A DNA stretch of 37,558 bases from Parcubacteria group bacterium (GCA_013204395.1 JABMNZ010000011.1:1-37558), one strand, 5' to 3'; positions 1-8,828 are shown, numbered from the stretch's first letter. Made by a program: numbers and translations. Notes: generated by a model not told the origin, from the sequence alone.

Positions 1-63
1 CCTCAATAGCAGATCATTCTGCCACTGACGGGGTCAACGTTCGAGCCTTCGTACAGGCTCTTG

Positions 64-534
64 CTAGTTCTTGCACCGATCCGGCCTGAAGGCCTCAGCG
101 ATCTTGGTGCAGTCCAGCGGCTTGGGCGCGCCCTGAGAAGAGCTCGCTGTGGTGCCTGTAGGGTTCACGGGCATGGTGTACTGACCGGTGGCCAGCTTCC
201 CGATCTGTTCTGCCCAGGTGATACCCAGGAAGAAGACGATGGTCAGCGGGAGGCCGTACTGGATCCAGGGGGACTTCTTGTTCCCCTTGGCGGTGACCAG
301 CTTGGAGGCTGTGAAGACTGCTCCGGCTGTTCCGAAGATTTCAGTAAGGATCCGGAGATCCGAGGGGACACCCGTGAGGAGCATCCAGCCACTGAGCAAC
401 CCAGAGGCTGCTACAGTGAGGCCGATGGCCTTGCCAGCCAAGTGCCACTTCTTGGACAAGACGTACTTGCCCCATAGAGCGGCACCAACGACCGCGAATC
501 CACCAAGGATCAGGTGGTAAATCCATTCCAGCAT
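64..534 (-). CDS. Small GC-rich membrane protein of unknown function
   Basis: ORF 64..558(-). Internal ATG (MLEWIYHLILGG) at 534 is preceded by GAGGAG at good SD spacing, so it is the likelier start. Several hydrophobic segments. Confidence 0.6.
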   Translation of the reverse strand: MLEWIYHLILGGFAVVGAALWGKYVLSKKWHLAGKAIGLTVAASGLLSGWMLLTGVPSDLRILTEIFGTAGAVFTASKLVTAKGNKKSPWIQYGLPLTIVFFLGITWAEQIGKLATGQYTMPVNPTGTTASSSQGAPKPLDCTKIAEAFRPDRCKN

Positions 535-594
535 TCGTAACTCCTCGGCCGTAGCCATTTGGAAGATTGAGTTCTAACCGTTTCAGAACGGCAT

Positions 595-623
595 AAGATA
601 ACAAAAAAACACGGTTTTGTCAA
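595..623 (-). promoter_or_regulatory. Sigma70-like promoter TTGACA-17-TATCTT for the 534..64 gene
   Basis: Minus strand TTGACA (623-618), 17-nt spacer, TATCTT (600-595). Confidence 0.7.
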
Positions 624-630
624 CCGTGTT
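608..630 (-). terminator. Intrinsic terminator of pyrG; hairpin loop contains the -35 of the next gene
   Basis: Minus strand AACACGGTT-GACAA-AACCGTGTT followed by T-run. Confidence 0.75.
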
Positions 631-644
631 TTACTCCTTTTGCT

Positions 645-2270
645 TTATTTCTTGTCTAAAGCGGCTTTAACAAATGCTTTGAATATTGGATGTGGTCTTA
701 GTGGTCGAGACTTAAACTCGGGATGGAACTGGACACCCACAAAAAAAGGATGATCTGTAAGTTCGATAATCTCCACAAGGCCCGTCTGTGGATTCACTCC
801 AGAAATCTTCATTCCCCGTTCTTCCAACGCCTCGGTATAGTCATTATTGAACTCATATCGATGCCTGTGACGCTCTGACACAGACTTCACTCCATAAGCT
901 TTACCTGCAATGGTTCCTGGTACCAACTCACAATCATACGCACCAAGTCGCATAGTTCCCCCATAACGATTCTCTCGAATATTTTCCATCTGACGTGGAT
1001 TCACGTGAATGATTGGATCGACTGTTTGTTCGTCCACCTCTACCGTGTGAGCCCCTTCCTTACCAAGTACATTGCGTGCAAACTCAACGGCAGCCAGTTG
1101 CATGCCGTAACAAATACCAAAATAGGGAATCTTTTGCTCTCGACAAAACTTCACTGCAGCAATGACCCCTTCAATTCCTCGTGTACCAAAGCCACCAGGA
1201 ACAAGAATGCCATCGTATTGAGACAACTCCCCCATTTTTTTACCATTGGTCTCAAAATCTTCAGAGTTTATCCATTCAAGTTGAATCTTGGCCTTGTTAT
1301 CCCATGCTGCGGACTTAAGTGCCTCAATCACAGAAATGTAAGAATCTGAAAGCGTGTAATCCCCCGTTGAAAAATACTTTCCTACAACCCCTATTTTTAC
1401 TGTCTTCGTAGCCGTCTCACGAACCTGAGACATGGCGATCCATTTTGTGAGGTCAGCTTTCTTTGGCTTAATGCCGAATTTCTTCAAAATAATATCGCTT
1501 AAACCCTGCTCTTCAAACACGGCCGGAATCTTATAAATAGAATCTACGTCCGGAGCAGAAATCACATCCTCAGGCTTTACGTTACAAAAAACAGACAACT
1601 TCTCACGTCTTGGCTGATCCATATAATGCTGCCCACGACACACAATGAAATCTGGATGGATACCAGCACTGTTTAATGTACGCGTTGCATGCTGTGTTGG
1701 TTTCGTTTTCATCTCACCTAAATGAGCAGGTACCGGAAGATAACTCACTAGCATAAACTGCACGTTATCTGGGTCGGCCAAATGCATGATACGTGCCGCT
1801 TCCAAAAATAAAATGTTCTCATACTCACCGACCGTTCCACCAATCTCAACCATCGTAATGTCTGCCTTTGCGTTTTCCGCTGCTCGGCGAATCCGATCGA
1901 TGACTTCTTCTGGGATATGAGGCACAACCTGCACGCACTTGCCCTTATATTCCAAATTCCGCTCACGCTCGATGACGGTTTGATACACACGACCCGTTGT
2001 CATGTAGTTCATGGACATCAAATCAACATCTAAAAATCGTTCATAGTTCCCCATGTCCTGGTCCGTCTCATCACCATCGTCCGTCACAAAAACCTCTCCA
2101 TGTTCAACCGGATTCATGGTCCCAGCGTCGACGTTTACATATGGATCAATCTTAATAGCCGTGACAGTTAGGCCCCGAGACTGCAGGATTTTTCCAATGG
2201 AAGCTGTTGTGACCCCTTTCCCAACTCCAGACATCACCCCACCTACAACAAAAATATAACGATGAATCAT
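645..2270 (-). CDS. pyrG: CTP synthase
   Basis: MIHRYIFVVGGVMSGVGKGVTTASIGKILQSRG..., glutamine amidotransferase motif GICYGMQ, C-terminal GVQFHPEFKSRP. Confidence 0.97.
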   Translation of the reverse strand: MIHRYIFVVGGVMSGVGKGVTTASIGKILQSRGLTVTAIKIDPYVNVDAGTMNPVEHGEVFVTDDGDETDQDMGNYERFLDVDLMSMNYMTTGRVYQTVIERERNLEYKGKCVQVVPHIPEEVIDRIRRAAENAKADITMVEIGGTVGEYENILFLEAARIMHLADPDNVQFMLVSYLPVPAHLGEMKTKPTQHATRTLNSAGIHPDFIVCRGQHYMDQPRREKLSVFCNVKPEDVISAPDVDSIYKIPAVFEEQGLSDIILKKFGIKPKKADLTKWIAMSQVRETATKTVKIGVVGKYFSTGDYTLSDSYISVIEALKSAAWDNKAKIQLEWINSEDFETNGKKMGELSQYDGILVPGGFGTRGIEGVIAAVKFCREQKIPYFGICYGMQLAAVEFARNVLGKEGAHTVEVDEQTVDPIIHVNPRQMENIRENRYGGTMRLGAYDCELVPGTIAGKAYGVKSVSERHRHRYEFNNDYTEALEERGMKISGVNPQTGLVEIIELTDHPFFVGVQFHPEFKSRPLRPHPIFKAFVKAALDKK

Positions 2271-2309
2271 ATGTGCGATAGCAGAAAACGGGCTCTGGCC
2301 CGTTTGTTA

Positions 2310-2753
2310 TTATTTTTCCTCTACAGTTACAAGTATTTGGGCCTCAAAACCGAGCGGGAGTTCAACCGTGACAGTGTGTGTCCCCGGCTCTTTGATAGGC
2401 GTTTCCAATTTTATCATCTTCGAATCAACCTTGAATCCATCTTTCTTTAGCGCAGACGCAATAGCTTTTTCTGTTACTGCCGCATAAAGAACTCCTCCGT
2501 CGCTAATTTTTTCTTTGAGTATTAACTCATGCCCCTCTAGTTGAGTTGCAAGATCTCCTGTAACAGATAATTCTTTATGTGTATCTCGAGCCTGCATCTT
2601 CTCTGCGTCTACTCGCTTTTTCATCGTCTCTGGTGTGGCTGGAACACCCATGTTCTGAGGAAACAAAAAATTTTGTGCGTGCCCATCGGACACTTCCACG
2701 ACCTCCCCCTCCTTACCTAGAGACTTTACATCTTGGATGAGGATAACTTTCAT
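2310..2753 (-). CDS. rplI: 50S ribosomal protein L9
   Basis: MKVILIQDVKSLGKEGEVVEVSDGHAQNFLFPQNMGVPAT typical L9 N-terminus. Confidence 0.95.
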   Translation of the reverse strand: MKVILIQDVKSLGKEGEVVEVSDGHAQNFLFPQNMGVPATPETMKKRVDAEKMQARDTHKELSVTGDLATQLEGHELILKEKISDGGVLYAAVTEKAIASALKKDGFKVDSKMIKLETPIKEPGTHTVTVELPLGFEAQILVTVEEK

Positions 2754-2765
2754 ATACGATGTTCA

Positions 2766-3233
2766 TTATATCATGAGGTTCTTTAAATCCTCCACCACCT
2801 GCTGAACGTGTTGTGCGGGCTTCACGGTTTCATACACTTTAGCCACTTTACCCTCTGGATCAATGAGATAGGAAACTCGATTTGTCCCCATGTATTCACG
2901 TCCCATGAATTTCTTGAGACCCCAGACCCCGTAAGCCTCCACAACTTCTTTCTGCTCATCAGCTAAAAGCGTAAACGGGAGTTTATATTTATCAACAAAC
3001 TTTGCGTGACTTTTTACCGTGTCTGTACTCACTCCTAACACCGTGACCCCAAGCTCTTGCAGAACGGACCAGTTATCACGAATGGAGCATGCCTCTGTTG
3101 TACATCCTGGCGTGTCATCTTTTGGGTAAAAGTAGAGCAACACCCAATGACCACGGTAATCCGAAAGTTTATGGGTATTCCCTTGCTGATCCTCGAGCTC
3201 AAACTCTGGTGCCATTGTCTCAGTATTTATCAT
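2766..3233 (-). CDS. bcp: Thioredoxin-dependent peroxiredoxin (BCP/PrxQ family)
   Basis: YFYPKDDTPGCTTEACSIRDNW motif. Confidence 0.93.
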   Translation of the reverse strand: MINTETMAPEFELEDQQGNTHKLSDYRGHWVLLYFYPKDDTPGCTTEACSIRDNWSVLQELGVTVLGVSTDTVKSHAKFVDKYKLPFTLLADEQKEVVEAYGVWGLKKFMGREYMGTNRVSYLIDPEGKVAKVYETVKPAQHVQQVVEDLKNLMI

Positions 3234-3290
3234 ATTGACCCCATACTACCATAATCAAAAACCAGGGTTTTAACCCCGGTTTTTTTCTAA

Positions 3291-3515
3291 CTATTTCTTG
3301 CAACTACCACATTTTCCCTCAATGAGCATGAGCACGGCTGAGAGCCCAACAAGGACGTAGATCAATGTAACGAGCCATCCCCATGCACCAAAGAGACTTT
3401 CTACGAGGTTGTAGTCAAGAAGTCCTACAAGTCCCCAGTTCAAGCCACCAACGATAAGGAGCCACTTAGCTAAACAATGTGGACCACATTTTCCACAGTT
3501 CTTACATGTTTTCAT
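3291..3515 (-). CDS. DUF378-like small membrane protein with flanking Cys motifs
   Basis: GGLNWGLVGLLDYNLVESLFG core resembles DUF378; Cys-rich termini CKNCGKCGPHC and CGSCKK. Confidence 0.7.
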   Translation of the reverse strand: MKTCKNCGKCGPHCLAKWLLIVGGLNWGLVGLLDYNLVESLFGAWGWLVTLIYVLVGLSAVLMLIEGKCGSCKK

Positions 3516-3604
3516 AAAAGAGATTCATGATTTATATAATTATACCTATAGTCTATCACTACATGACCTTATTCAAAAATCCTTATCCACACACTTGACG
3601 TAAG

Positions 3605-3640
3605 TAAAAACCCGAGCAGCGTGGCCCGGGGTTGAGGGTG
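3605..3640 (-). terminator. Intrinsic terminator downstream of the 3680..3874 gene
   Basis: Minus strand CCCGGGCCACGCTGCTCGGGTTTTTA. Confidence 0.6.
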
Positions 3641-3679
3641 AGGGTGGAAGCATCTCCAGCACGGTAGCGGGTTGCGAGG

Positions 3680-3874
3680 CTAGACCGTGGTGACGAGCTC
3701 GTTGAGGTTGGAGATCTGACCTTCGATCCTCGTGTGATCGAGGTTGGTGAGGAGAGTGGCGACGATCTCGTTGGTGATCAGCCCACCTTCCTGCATTTCC
3801 GGGTTGCAGTGCATGTGCACGACTCCATTCTGCCTTTCGACTGTTACGTTAATAAACACTAACATACCTGTCAT
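3680..3874 (-). CDS. Short hypothetical protein
   Basis: ORF with ATG at 3874 (MTGMLVFINVTVERQNG...); G-rich tract just upstream; terminator-like hairpin downstream. Confidence 0.5.
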   Translation of the reverse strand: MTGMLVFINVTVERQNGVVHMHCNPEMQEGGLITNEIVATLLTNLDHTRIEGQISNLNELVTTV

Positions 3875-3923
3875 TTTCCACACCCCCCCCAACCCCACCT
3901 ACCATGAGGCCCAAACCGGCGAG

Positions 3924-4020
3924 TCAGACATCGGAACAACTTTGAGTCGGCCTATATGTGACCGATCTCACAGTTTCCGGCGGAGCCGGACCCGGCTCCG
4001 CCGGGCGTTCCGATGACTGA
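3924..4020. repeat. Nested inverted repeat: outer 14-bp arms enclosing a 13-bp GC-rich hairpin
   Basis: Outer arms TCAGACATCGGAAC (3924-3937) / GTTCCGATGACTGA (4007-4020), 13/14 complementary. Inner CCGGCGGAGCCGG-AC-CCGGCTCCGCCGG (3977-4004) is perfect. Confidence 0.85.
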
Positions 4021-4088
4021 GCTCGCCCACTCCAGCAAGCCCACACCCTCTTATCGCTCCACACCATTCGTAGTATCATTCTCACACT

Positions 4089-5390
4089 ATGAAATTCCTC
4101 TCAGACCACTCACTTTTAGACGAAGAGATCATCAAGCAAACAGCTGAATCTCTGGCAGACTACCGATCTCACCTTGAGGCTGTGTCAAAAAAAACTGACT
4201 ACACCGATCCAGAAAGTTCAATTCAGCTACCTTTTGATTACGACCTACTGTCTGAGGTACAAACGGCTGCTGAGAAAATAAAAACAGCAACTCTTCAGTA
4301 TGTAGTAGTAATAGGTATAGGTGGGTCAAACCTAGGGACTCAAGCCGTCTATAACGCAATTGCTGGGTCCATGAGTCTTCTCTATGACCGAATGCCAAAG
4401 CTTCTTTTCTTGGATACTGTTTCTGACGAGCGAATGACCGCGGTTGTGCGCATTCTCTCTCGGATGCCTAGCAAAGAAGACTTTGCCATCATCACAATTA
4501 GTAAGTCTGGTGGAACAACGGAAACGATTGCAAACACAGAAGTGCTATGGAAGTCTTTGGACAAACAGTTCGGCGACATCCGTGATCGTCTCTGCTTCAT
4601 TACTGATGAGGGATCTAAGCTTTGGAATGCGGCAAAAGAACATAAGGTACATCGCATTTCAATTCCAGAACTTGTGGGCGGGCGTTACAGCGTCCTAAGT
4701 GCTGTGGGACTTGTATCATTACTGCTTGGAAAAATTGATATCGAAGATTTGCGAGAGGGTGCACGCGTTGCCGTCGCAGATGGTGTCTCAGAGGACCTTT
4801 CAAAAAACCATTCTCTTGCTAGTGCCGTATGTACACACCTCCATGCAGGAAAAGGCCGCAACATTCACAATAGCTTTGTCTACGCCACCAAACTAGAATC
4901 TCTTGGAAAATGGTATAGACAACTCATGGGTGAAAGTATTGGTAAAGAAAAAGATTTAGACGGCAATGTTGTTAACGCTGGTGTAACACCGATCGTATCA
5001 ATTGGTTCAACAGACCTGCACTCAATGGCCCAGTTATACTATGGAGGACCAGACGACAAGTTTACGAATATCGTCTACTCATTCAAAGGCGACATTAACC
5101 TTGTCCCTCGAGAGCTGAAAATGCATGGTCTTGTAGAAAACATTGGTGGAAAAAGCCTCGAGAACATTACCACCGCTATTGTCGGTGGGGTGAAAGCGGC
5201 GTATGAATTAAAACAAAGGCCATACATCGAAATCGACATGGAGGGTATCACTCCATATGAGCTTGGCTACTATCTACAATTCAGAATGATTGAGATGATG
5301 TACCTAGCAAAACTGATGAATGTAAACGCGTTCAACCAACCTGCCGTAGAAGACTACAAAGAAGCAACACGAAAACTACTAAAAGGATAA
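4089..5390 (+). CDS. pgi: Glucose-6-phosphate isomerase
   Basis: YVVVIGIGGSNLGTQAVYNA, ISKSGGTTET and PYELGYYLQF motifs. Confidence 0.95.
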   Translation: MKFLSDHSLLDEEIIKQTAESLADYRSHLEAVSKKTDYTDPESSIQLPFDYDLLSEVQTAAEKIKTATLQYVVVIGIGGSNLGTQAVYNAIAGSMSLLYDRMPKLLFLDTVSDERMTAVVRILSRMPSKEDFAIITISKSGGTTETIANTEVLWKSLDKQFGDIRDRLCFITDEGSKLWNAAKEHKVHRISIPELVGGRYSVLSAVGLVSLLLGKIDIEDLREGARVAVADGVSEDLSKNHSLASAVCTHLHAGKGRNIHNSFVYATKLESLGKWYRQLMGESIGKEKDLDGNVVNAGVTPIVSIGSTDLHSMAQLYYGGPDDKFTNIVYSFKGDINLVPRELKMHGLVENIGGKSLENITTAIVGGVKAAYELKQRPYIEIDMEGITPYELGYYLQFRMIEMMYLAKLMNVNAFNQPAVEDYKEATRKLLKG

Positions 5391-5400
5391 CAATAGATGG

Positions 5401-5438
5401 GAGTCGGGCTTGACCCGTCTCTTTTTTTACTCTACCCT
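5401..5438 (+). promoter_or_regulatory. Overlapping terminator (of pgi) and promoter TTGACC-17-TACCCT
   Basis: GAGTCGGG-CTTGA-CCCGTCTC-TTTTTTT hairpin; TTGACC 5410-5415, 17-nt spacer, TACCCT 5433-5438. Confidence 0.75.
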
Positions 5439-5474
5439 CATCGCCTGCAATCAAACCGCAGAGAAAGGGTCTGT

Positions 5475-6320
5475 ATGACGGACCAACGCTGGCGCCAAAG
5501 GAGTCCCTTGGACCTCATTGGGACCATACTCCTGATCATGCTCATGGTGAGTTTGAGTGCCCCGCACTATCAAGCAACCTGTGACCATATGGTGAACCCA
5601 GACCTTTCACAGCTCTGGCCACTTCCCCCACCACCAGACAGAAGTCACGACGTGGTGACGCCCCCAACCGTTATCACCGTTCCAACCATGACAACGAAGA
5701 CCGGTGGAACAAAAAGTTATGAGACAGCTTTCAAGACGGAAGCTGTTGAGGTCATTAGGGTGTTCATCGCCCTACACCCCGTTCCAGAACTTCGCAACAC
5801 ACTCCTGGAAGACGTTGATGCAGGACGTGTGCAGATCATCATCGCGACAGATGATTTGGAAAGCTTCCGATTCGACGCAAACCGTGGCGAGAAAAACGCT
5901 CGATTGCTCGTCGGGGCAGAAATTCCTGGTGCCCTGGCCACCAACGACGAGCTGAACATTGAGCTTCAGTCCGAACTTTACTACCGCTTTCTGATCTACG
6001 AGCACTGGAAGCAAGGTGGCTCGCACAACGAGATCTTCCTCCAGGACAAGGTTGATGACCTCGGCTTTGGCACAAGCTATCAATCGCTGTGCCAAGAGGT
6101 CTGGGAAGTCGATCTCGTTGCCTGGGAAGGCTACTGCAACATGATGGTCTACTCAGGTAGATCAGATCTAGGGGTCTACTGCCTCTACCTAGATACCAGT
6201 GACTGGTTGCATTCCATGTTCAGTCGCCACCAAGAGCAATGGACCAACGTCGACGCCAACGAATGTCTCTTCTACATGGCCAAGCAGGCCGGACATCCAA
6301 ACCCAAACGTCTTCCGCTGA
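5475..6320 (+). CDS. GC-rich hypothetical protein with N-terminal TM segment
   Basis: ATG 5475 (MTDQRWRQRSPLDLIGTILLIMLMVSLS) after AGAAAGG SD; strong terminator downstream. Confidence 0.65.
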   Translation: MTDQRWRQRSPLDLIGTILLIMLMVSLSAPHYQATCDHMVNPDLSQLWPLPPPPDRSHDVVTPPTVITVPTMTTKTGGTKSYETAFKTEAVEVIRVFIALHPVPELRNTLLEDVDAGRVQIIIATDDLESFRFDANRGEKNARLLVGAEIPGALATNDELNIELQSELYYRFLIYEHWKQGGSHNEIFLQDKVDDLGFGTSYQSLCQEVWEVDLVAWEGYCNMMVYSGRSDLGVYCLYLDTSDWLHSMFSRHQEQWTNVDANECLFYMAKQAGHPNPNVFR

Positions 6321-6326
6321 CGCAAA

Positions 6327-6368
6327 GCAAACAACCCGCTGGTCTACGAACCAACGGGCCTTTTTATT
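6327..6368 (+). terminator. Intrinsic terminator
   Basis: CCCGCTGGTCTACGAACCAACGGGCCTTTTTATTT. Confidence 0.75.
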
Positions 6369-6379
6369 TGTACGTCTAG

Positions 6380-6913
6380 CTAATCAATAAATTCAAAAGT
6401 TTCTAAAAGCAAATCGAATCGTTCATTGTCATGATCATGGGAGATAACCACCAGCTGACTACCGTGCTGGGCAACAATCAACCGAGCGGGTGAATCAGCT
6501 GCACCAGTGCCACGCAAAAAGATGGCGTCCTCCCCATCAAGCTCCCCCACCCTCTGCGCGGCGTCACCGCTTGGGTAGAAAAAACTCACCTCCTGACTCA
6601 GCCACTCGTGCGAGCTGCGAGCATCATCGATACCCCTAACGGTAAACAAATTATCCTCCTCTTCGATAATAAAGATCGTTGTCGCTGTCTCCCCCGCCTT
6701 CGTGGCAGCTTGCTCCCCCGTGAGTTCCCAAACTTCCATTTCTTCTAATGGATCAAGTTGATACCCATAAGCTGTATTCACATAACCACCGATATGAGAT
6801 GGGGGTTCTGGTAACGACACAACATCAGTTTGCTCAACACCATCAACCTGTGTTCCACACCCAACAATAAACAAGAGTGCGACAACTACAAACATGATAG
6901 GGATGGTACGCAT
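6380..6913 (-). CDS. Putative lipoprotein
   Basis: MRTIPIMFVVVALLFIVGCGTQVDG: signal peptide plus lipobox-like GC. Confidence 0.7.
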   Translation of the reverse strand: MRTIPIMFVVVALLFIVGCGTQVDGVEQTDVVSLPEPPSHIGGYVNTAYGYQLDPLEEMEVWELTGEQAATKAGETATTIFIIEEEDNLFTVRGIDDARSSHEWLSQEVSFFYPSGDAAQRVGELDGEDAIFLRGTGAADSPARLIVAQHGSQLVVISHDHDNERFDLLLETFEFID

Positions 6914-6939
6914 ATATCTACCCTCATGATACCAAGCCA

Positions 6940-6968
6940 TTGACAAAACGGGAAAAAACACCTATGGT
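6940..6968 (+). promoter_or_regulatory. Promoter TTGACA-17-TATGGT
   Basis: TTGACA 6940-6945, TATGGT 6963-6968. Confidence 0.65.
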
Positions 6969-7045
6969 ATCGAGCCTCGAATGAGGATTTCCGCGCGCAC
7001 CCGCCGCGGGAAATAAGGTGGCACCCGCCACCGGAAAGGCCTTTG

Positions 7046-7504
7046 ATGACTGTGCTCCATGAGCATCCCGATCGACTTCGACGAGACGGCCGACCGCCAG
7101 GATTCATGGTTCAGTACACGATGACGCTCGCCACGAACGACGGTGGTGCCAGCCTCGTGCTGATGGAGACGCCGCGGCAGGATGTTCTCCACATCTGGGG
7201 TAAGGCACTCGATCCGGATCTCGACCAACGGTCGCAGATCGAGGGTCTCCTCCGCAAGGCCATCGCTGACCTGACCAAGACGCTGCTCGACAGCTTCGGA
7301 ATTCAGCTCAAGCGCATCGAGCTCCGACAAGGCCATGTCCCCCTGTGGAACATCACCGGCCATCTGACCAAGGAAGCCGTCGAAGCGCGCGGTGGCAAGT
7401 ACATCCACACGCACCCCGGCGGTTCCATCCATGAGCGCGAAGCTGAGCACGAGATGACGCGCTTCACCGAAGTGGTGATCATGTGCGAGAAGAAGCTCCG
7501 CTAG
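7046..7504 (+). CDS. GC-rich hypothetical protein
   Basis: ATG 7046 preceded by GGAAAGG SD; followed by terminator CCACAACCAACGCCGGTTGTGGATTTTTT. Confidence 0.6.
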   Translation: MTVLHEHPDRLRRDGRPPGFMVQYTMTLATNDGGASLVLMETPRQDVLHIWGKALDPDLDQRSQIEGLLRKAIADLTKTLLDSFGIQLKRIELRQGHVPLWNITGHLTKEAVEARGGKYIHTHPGGSIHEREAEHEMTRFTEVVIMCEKKLR

Positions 7505-7539
7505 ACTCCCAAGCTCTCCCCTGCCGATCACTCGGCGCC

Positions 7540-7570
7540 CACAACCAACGCCGGTTGTGGATTTTTTATT
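7540..7570 (+). terminator. Intrinsic terminator
   Basis: CCACAACC-AACGCC-GGTTGTGG-ATTTTTTATT. Confidence 0.8.
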
Positions 7571-7634
7571 ACACGCATTCAATGCATGAATCGTGTCTAA
7601 GTTTAGTAAATATTGATGCATTGAATGCGCGTAA
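7569..7634. repeat. 23-bp imperfect inverted repeat with 20-nt loop
   Basis: TTACACGCATTCAATGCATGAAT (7569-7591) vs ATTGATGCATTGAATGCGCGTAA (7612-7634); 21/23 complementary. Confidence 0.85.
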
Positions 7635-7639
7635 CTGGC

Positions 7640-7668
7640 TTGACAAAACCAACTTTTTCAACTATCCT
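7640..7668 (+). promoter_or_regulatory. Promoter TTGACA-17-TATCCT
   Basis: TTGACA 7640-7645; TATCCT 7663-7668. Confidence 0.7.
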
Positions 7669-7706
7669 CCATGCCTGCCCTTAACAATTCAACTAGGGAG
7701 GTTGGC

Positions 7707-8768
7707 ATGAGACGAAACTTCTACGGCATCGTCAGCACACTGGTATTCGCATGCATCATCGGTCTCGTGACCACGGTGTCCCACTACGAGTACATGGAAG
7801 ACCACCGATCGTGGTCGGACACAACGATTCCTGCGTGGCAAGATGATGCCCAGCATGTCCAGGACCTCAACATGTTCTGGAACTACGCTGCTGGAATCCA
7901 TATCACTGGCGATCCCTTCTTCGAAGCGGACCAGCAGTTCGTCCAGGACGTAAGCGCTCTCCACATCGATACGGAGACATCTCCCGAACTGCTCGCACAA
8001 GCGCGTGGCAGGCTCTGGCATGTGGGAGACCGGCTGTACAACACAGAACGTCTCGTCGAGCTTGGATTGCTCACAGACGACAGCTCTCGCATCAACCAGT
8101 CCGCATTCCACCCAGAGCTCCTGGAAGACATCGACGCCTTGCACACCAAGGGGTTGGATGCGGTCCTGAGCGAAGCGCCCACCAAGCCGGAAAAACCCGT
8201 CTGGTACATGAAGACCTTCGCCAGCAATCTGAGCGTGTGGCCCGTGTGGATGCCAACCTGGCTGATCTTTTCCATCCTCATCATGATGGTGTACGGGATC
8301 GTTCGACTGGACAATGAAGGGAGCGAAGTCTCCATATACCACAACGTCATGAAGCGCTCAGGCGAGCCCATCGGCCGTCTCCTGCTCTTCTTGCAAATGG
8401 CTCCAGTGCTGGTGTTCATGGGTCTGGTAGACCTGACGATCAACGCGGTCAAGACGGGCAACAAAGCCCTCGCCATCGCGCGGCACCCCAACAGCAGTGA
8501 GGTTCGTCTCGGCACTAAGGCCTTGGCAGCCCTCAAGAAGGCTGGTGCCAGCGAGCATCAGATCGAGGAAGCGGAAGCGGTTCTGCGCTCGTGGACTCTC
8601 TACGATCCAGACCAGGCAGAGAGAGCCGACACACCCAAGACACGGCGGGATCGCAAGCTGCGCGACGCACTCAGAGATGTCGAACAGCTTCGAGGCCAAC
8701 TCGACGCTCACCGCGAAGTGGACAGTGCCGCCAAGCCAGCGCGCCCCAGAGATCGAGTGAAGGCCTAG
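7707..8768 (+). CDS. GC-rich membrane protein of unknown function
   Basis: ATG 7707 (MRRNFYGIVSTLVFACIIGLV) after GGGAGGT SD; TM segments near N-terminus and mid-protein. Confidence 0.65.
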   Translation: MRRNFYGIVSTLVFACIIGLVTTVSHYEYMEDHRSWSDTTIPAWQDDAQHVQDLNMFWNYAAGIHITGDPFFEADQQFVQDVSALHIDTETSPELLAQARGRLWHVGDRLYNTERLVELGLLTDDSSRINQSAFHPELLEDIDALHTKGLDAVLSEAPTKPEKPVWYMKTFASNLSVWPVWMPTWLIFSILIMMVYGIVRLDNEGSEVSIYHNVMKRSGEPIGRLLLFLQMAPVLVFMGLVDLTINAVKTGNKALAIARHPNSSEVRLGTKALAALKKAGASEHQIEEAEAVLRSWTLYDPDQAERADTPKTRRDRKLRDALRDVEQLRGQLDAHREVDSAAKPARPRDRVKA

Positions 8769-8828
8769 TTCTTCCAACAACGAGTAGCCACAGGCTACAG
8801 ACCCGTCCACGCTGGCGGGTCTTTTCAA

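Noticed and set aside
1-60. Start of the window as a feature
   Set aside because: Too little sequence and no supported ORF or structure.
3924-4020. Integron attC site or IS end
   Set aside because: No canonical RYYYAAC/GTTRRRY core and no integrase or transposase in the window; kept only as an unexplained inverted repeat.
7056-7121. Short leader ORF (MSIPIDFDETADRQDSWFSTR) overlapping the start of the 7046 gene
   Set aside because: The SD fits ATG 7046 better; the alternative frame is short and has no independent support.
7689-8536. Long minus-strand ORFs opposite the 7707..8768 gene
   Set aside because: Shadow ORFs; the plus-strand frame has promoter, SD and terminator.
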